Assembly (NCBI GenBank): GCA_014204635.1
Contig: JACHLS010000001.1
Location: 248,001 to 312,000, forward strand
DNA from: Sporosarcina luteola
Lineage (GTDB): Bacteria; Bacillota; Bacilli; Bacillales_A; Planococcaceae
Direction of reading: 5' to 3'
Length of the DNA stretch: 64,000 nucleotides
Below, in pieces: positions 60,438 through 64,000 of this stretch. The notes under the pieces were generated by a model, which saw only the letters and a list, made by a program, of their open reading frames with translations, was not told where the DNA came from and searched no databases. The position numbers were made by a program, and so were the translations under genes. Within the stretch, counting starts at the first letter, position 1, and each line of letters starts with the position of its first letter.

Positions 60438-61856
60438 ATGTCGAACACACGGGGAAACACGGAGCCACTGGAGTTGAACCGTTCGATGAAAAGCCGCCAT
60501 TTGCTGATGTTATCGCTTGGCGGCGTCATCGGGACGGGGCTGTTTTTAAACGTAGGGTATACCATCAATCAGGCGGGGCCAGGCGGAGCGATTATCGGTT
60601 ATCTGATCGGCGGATTGATTTTATACATGGTCATGACATGTCTTGGGGAATTGGCGGTCCATATGCCGGTAACCGGTTCTTTTCAAACGTACGCGACCCG
60701 CTATATTAGTCCTTCTGTCGGTTTTTCATTAGGCTGGATGTATTTTGTTGGTTCGGCAGCAACGGCAGGAGTGGAATTTACCGCAGCAGGGATACTCATG
60801 CAACACTGGTTTCCCCATGTTCCCGTCTGGATTTGGTGTGCGGTGTTCATGGTGTTGTTGTTTTTCCTGAATGCCCTTACGACAAAAGGTTTTGCGGAAG
60901 CAGAATTTTGGTTTGCCGGCATAAAGGTGCTAGCTGTTGTTGCATTTATCATCATTGGGGTAGCCGCCATTTTCGGATGGGTTCCGTTAGCGGATCGTCC
61001 GGTGCCTCACTTGTCGAATCTGGCGCCAAGCGGTCTCTTTCCGGCTGGCATCACTATCATTTTTGTCACGATGATGAATGTCATCTTCTCGTACCAAGGT
61101 TCAGAACTGGTCGGAATCGCAGCAGGTGAAACAGACGATCCGGGCAAAAACATCCCAAGGGCAATACGGACCATTCTCTTTAGGATTGTCATTTTCTATA
61201 TTGCTTCTATCATTGTACTGTCCGCTATCTTTCCGTCTTCTGAACTAGGGCTGATGGAAAGTCCGTTTGTTACATTGATGAAGCTTGCAGGCGTTCCTTA
61301 TGCTGCCGGTATTATGAACTTTATAATCCTGACAGCGATCTTGTCTGTTGGAAATTCCTGTTTATATGCATCGACCCGGCTATTATGGTCCATGGCAAAT
61401 GAGGGCATGGCGCCAAAGCTTTTTGGCAAGTTGACAAAAAGAAAAGTGCCTCTGAATGCTTTGTATTTCACAATGGCGTTTTCCTTATTGTCTTTATTGA
61501 CTAGTGTTATGGAAGCGGATTCAGTATTTGTGCTGCTCATGTCAATCGCAGGAATCGCGGTGACGATTTCATGGATGGGGATTGCCACATCACAATTGAT
61601 GTTCAGAAAACAGTACGTGAAAGCTGGCGGCAAAGTAGGCGACTTAGGTTTTCATGTACCATTCTACCCGGCGGTTCCAATCATCTGCATTTCGTTTTGT
61701 CTATTGATTCTCGTATTCTTGGCGTTTGACCCTAGTCAACGGATTGGATTGATCTATGGCGTAGGATTCTTCATCGCTTGTATGATGTTTTATAAATTGA
61801 AATTGCAAAAGAAGGGGCAGGAACTTCCAGAGGTAAAGGCGAAGCCTGTGAAATAA
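60438..61856 (+). CDS. Amino acid permease, APC superfamily (AAT type)
   Basis: 472 residues, 12 membrane segments. AAT-family start LELNRSMKSRHLLMLSLGGVIGTGLFLNVGYTINQAGPGG, then GELAVHMPVTGSFQTYATRY and FSYQGSELVGIAAGETDDPGKNIPRAIR, close to arginine/ornithine and other cationic amino acid permeases (RocC/RocE-like). It lies 21 nt after the DDAH gene and most likely imports the methylarginine-like substrate. ATG 60438 follows AAAGGGAGGG. Confidence 0.9.
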   Translation: MSNTRGNTEPLELNRSMKSRHLLMLSLGGVIGTGLFLNVGYTINQAGPGGAIIGYLIGGLILYMVMTCLGELAVHMPVTGSFQTYATRYISPSVGFSLGWMYFVGSAATAGVEFTAAGILMQHWFPHVPVWIWCAVFMVLLFFLNALTTKGFAEAEFWFAGIKVLAVVAFIIIGVAAIFGWVPLADRPVPHLSNLAPSGLFPAGITIIFVTMMNVIFSYQGSELVGIAAGETDDPGKNIPRAIRTILFRIVIFYIASIIVLSAIFPSSELGLMESPFVTLMKLAGVPYAAGIMNFIILTAILSVGNSCLYASTRLLWSMANEGMAPKLFGKLTKRKVPLNALYFTMAFSLLSLLTSVMEADSVFVLLMSIAGIAVTISWMGIATSQLMFRKQYVKAGGKVGDLGFHVPFYPAVPIICISFCLLILVFLAFDPSQRIGLIYGVGFFIACMMFYKLKLQKKGQELPEVKAKPVK

Positions 61857-61909
61857 AGAACAGTTGCAATGAAAATTATCTTAATATTGGGAACTTAGGG
61901 GGTAGCGGG

Positions 61910-63325
61910 ATGAGGGAAGAGAAGGAAAATCACGTTCAAACTCAGGAATCACCGGAAAAAGGGATTAATGCCTTTTTCCTTATGTTCTTGGTCATCGTTG
62001 TCATGACTGTATTGACATATATTTTACCAGCCGGCCAATATGATCGGGTGGAAAAGGATGGACGGACCATTGTGGATCCAACCTCCTTCCACTTTGTTGA
62101 TTCATCGCCTGTTGGCGTACTGGAAATGTTCAACAGCGTTCATATAGGATTGGTGGAAGGTGCACCGATCATCCTATTCGTATTTCTATTTGGCGGAGCT
62201 TTAGGGATCATGCAAGCGACTGGAGCAATCGATTCGTTCATTACCTTTGTGGCCGCGCGATTTGGAACAAAGGAAAAATTGTTGATTCCACTTCTGGTCT
62301 TGATTTTTTCGTTGTTAGGAACGTTGATTGGATCAGCGGAAGACACGCTCGTTTACATTGCGATCATCGTGCCAATGACAATGGCGCTCCGAATGGATGC
62401 CTTGACGGGATTTGCGATTGTCATGCTTGGGACGCTTGCAACCGGTTTTGTTACCGGGATTACAAACCCCTTCAATGTCGCAGTCGCCCAAAGCATTGCA
62501 GAGCTGCCAATTTATTCGGGGATGGGACTGCGGATTGCGATTTATGTCGTGTTTTATTTATTGACTGTATTCTATATCTATTTCCATGCAAGAAAAGTGA
62601 AAAGAGACCCAAGCAAAGGGGTTTATGGAAAGTTTAATCCGAACGAACAAGCGGAAATCGATCGGAACTTTAAAATGAGCCTGCGGCATAAGCTGGCGTT
62701 ACTCGTACTGCTGTTGAACTTCATAGCACTTGTTGTCGGCGTCATTAAATTTCAATGGTATATCAGCGAAATCGGCGGGATCTTTCTCTTAAGCGCCATC
62801 ATCATGGGGATTATAGGAAAATTATCGCCAAACCAGATGGCCAATGGATTCATCGCCGGAGCACGTGAAATGGTGGCAGGGGCACTCATTATCGGGATTG
62901 CTCAAACCATCTTAGTCATCACAAAGAACGGCGGTTTGCTTGATACGATTTTGTACTATGCATCTTCATTGGTTGGCAGCTTGCCTGCCTCCGTCAACGC
63001 GGTCGGCATGTTCATCATGCAGCTTTTCCTGAACTTTATTGTACCTTCCGGCAGTGGCCAGGCGGCATTGACGATGCCGATCATGACTCCGCTGGCCGAT
63101 TTAATCGGTGTTACACGGCAAACGGCGGTTTTTGCGTTCCAGATGGGAGATGGAATATCGAATATGGTCATCCCGACAAGCGGCGTCTTATTGGCCGGGT
63201 TAGCCATCGCCGGCATTCCGTTCACAAAATGGGTGAAATGGGTATTCCCTTATTTTCTTATACAAGTCGCGATTGCCATCATCTTTTTGATCATTGCGCA
63301 GGCAATCAATTATGGACCGTTTTAA
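61910..63325 (+). CDS. YfcC-family (ArsB/NhaD/DcuC-like) permease
   Basis: 471 residues, about 12 membrane segments; the YfcC/C4-dicarboxylate-anaerobic carrier pattern: FFLMFLVIVVMTVLTYILPAGQYDR, FGGALGIMQATGAID, GSAEDTLVYIAIIVP, TGITNPFNVAVAQSIAELP and FIVPSGSGQAALTMPIMTP with QMGDGISNMVIPTSG. In peptide and amino acid clusters such permeases often move basic amino acids, peptides or an exchange product such as citrulline or ornithine. ATG 61910 follows TAGGGGGTAG. Confidence 0.85.
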   Translation: MREEKENHVQTQESPEKGINAFFLMFLVIVVMTVLTYILPAGQYDRVEKDGRTIVDPTSFHFVDSSPVGVLEMFNSVHIGLVEGAPIILFVFLFGGALGIMQATGAIDSFITFVAARFGTKEKLLIPLLVLIFSLLGTLIGSAEDTLVYIAIIVPMTMALRMDALTGFAIVMLGTLATGFVTGITNPFNVAVAQSIAELPIYSGMGLRIAIYVVFYLLTVFYIYFHARKVKRDPSKGVYGKFNPNEQAEIDRNFKMSLRHKLALLVLLLNFIALVVGVIKFQWYISEIGGIFLLSAIIMGIIGKLSPNQMANGFIAGAREMVAGALIIGIAQTILVITKNGGLLDTILYYASSLVGSLPASVNAVGMFIMQLFLNFIVPSGSGQAALTMPIMTPLADLIGVTRQTAVFAFQMGDGISNMVIPTSGVLLAGLAIAGIPFTKWVKWVFPYFLIQVAIAIIFLIIAQAINYGPF

Positions 63326-63347
63326 TGAAATGAGGAGGCATAGCAGA

Positions 63348-64000
63348 ATGGGAAATATATCACGAGATTTACACGAAGAAGTCATCAAGTGGAGACGGCA
63401 TCTACACGAAAATGCGGAGCTCTCCCATCAAGAATATCAAACTTCAGATTTTATTTATCAGATGGTCAGTACCTTTCCGGGTGTAACCGTTACGCGGCCG
63501 ACCAAAACAAGCGTCTACGCTGTGCTTAAAGGCGGAAAGGAAGCAGCGGGCAGGACCTCTACGATCGCATTTCGTGCTGACATCGATGCATTGCCGATCA
63601 TGGAGGAAGCGGATATCGATTTTAAATCCAAAAACCCGGGCGTCATGCATGCCTGTGGACACGATGTTCATGCTGCCATGCTGCTGGGAACTGTCAAAGC
63701 GCTGGCTGATAAACAAGATGAGTTAAGCGGCGAATTTCGGTTCATTTTTCAGCACGCGGAAGAAGTGACCCCAGGAGGAGCCATAGAATTGGTGGAAAAA
63801 GGGGTCATGGAAGGCGTTGATTATGTTTTTGCGCTTCACGTCTATCCATATGAAGAGGCCGGAAAATTTACGATGCGTGCCGGCGCAATGAATGCTGCGG
63901 GCGATGACTTTGAAATTAAGATTATCGGCAGCGGCGGCCATGCTTCCACCCCTGAGTTGACGGTGGACCCGCTCATCATTGGAGCAGAGATTGCTACGAA
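63348..64000 (+). CDS. M20 family amidohydrolase, cut by window end
   Basis: 217 residues present of a usual ~390. N-terminal marks: VIKWRRHLHENAELSHQEYQT, FRADIDALPIMEE, HACGHDVHAAMLLG (metal His and Asp), FIFQHAEEVTPGGA (metal Glu pair) and the start of the dimerisation domain IIGSGGHASTPE. It belongs to the IAA-amino acid hydrolase/N-acyl-L-amino acid amidohydrolase group, so it may remove an acyl or carbamoyl group from an amino acid made by the operon. ATG 63348 follows TGAGGAGGC, 22 nt after the upstream gene. Confidence 0.88.
   Translation, partial: MGNISRDLHEEVIKWRRHLHENAELSHQEYQTSDFIYQMVSTFPGVTVTRPTKTSVYAVLKGGKEAAGRTSTIAFRADIDALPIMEEADIDFKSKNPGVMHACGHDVHAAMLLGTVKALADKQDELSGEFRFIFQHAEEVTPGGAIELVEKGVMEGVDYVFALHVYPYEEAGKFTMRAGAMNAAGDDFEIKIIGSGGHASTPELTVDPLIIGAEIAT

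Overview
This window looks like chromosome of a low-to-mid GC, endospore-former-type Bacillota of the Planococcaceae, most like Sporosarcina. That is an inference from the overall resemblance of many proteins to Bacillus families (YhgD/YhgE, YfiB/YfiC, ZagA, BltD/BltR, YusW, SE1832, TopB), from strong AGGAGG-type ribosome sites with frequent GTG/TTG starts, and from typical sigma-A, sigma-B, Zur, MerR and IclR sites. No rRNA, CRISPR array or intact transposon is visible.

Layout. 1-0.93 kb: 3' end of an acyl-CoA dehydrogenase. 1-3 kb: a promoter, a 40-codon leader ORF and an attenuator-like structure before an ABC-F ATPase. 3.2-6.1 kb: yhgD-yhgE. 6.16-6.66 kb: tandem array 1. 6.8-10.1 kb: a sigma-B-type SDR, pcp and a DASS carrier. 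10.2-11.4 kb: a zinc GTPase behind a perfect Zur box. 12-18.3 kb: APH-like kinase, AtoE-type permease, secreted beta-propeller, split ThrE-like exporter. 18.4-26.5 kb: EAL protein, DMT exporter, YfiB/YfiC heterodimeric ABC exporter, YusW lipoprotein, DUF2804 protein. 26.58 kb: tRNA-Ala(GGC), followed by an AT-rich decayed island (integrase tail, lipoproteins, HicAB, broken GIY-YIG-like gene) ending at about 30.0 kb in a second copy of the sequence beside the tRNA.

30-45 kb: polysaccharide deacetylase, amidase, DegV, nitroreductase, array 2, dipeptidase, CNNM/CorC protein, ECF sigma factor, PLD-like protein, SpsG-like transferase, FMN reductase and two GGDEF proteins. 44.4-47.1 kb: a blt-like polyamine locus in which a MATE pump stands where B. 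subtilis has an MFS pump. 47-56.6 kb: topB, an unknown gene, array 3, ybaK, a YczE-like protein, a duplicated P-loop protein and kbl. 56.8-57.8 kb: GalE-type threonine dehydrogenase, which with Kbl makes a threonine-to-glycine route. 57.8-64 kb: an IclR regulator divergent from two DDAH-type hydrolases, two permeases and an M20 amidohydrolase (cut by the window end), probably an operon for uptake and breakdown of methylarginine-like guanidino compounds.

The most unusual content is three intergenic tandem arrays (6.16-6.66, 33.63-33.80, 50.86-51.41 kb). Each is built from two alternating half-units of 20-21 nt (period 40, 41 and 42 nt), each starts shortly after a rho-independent terminator, and arrays 2 and 3 share the core TATGnnCGGTT. 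I do not know a named family for them.
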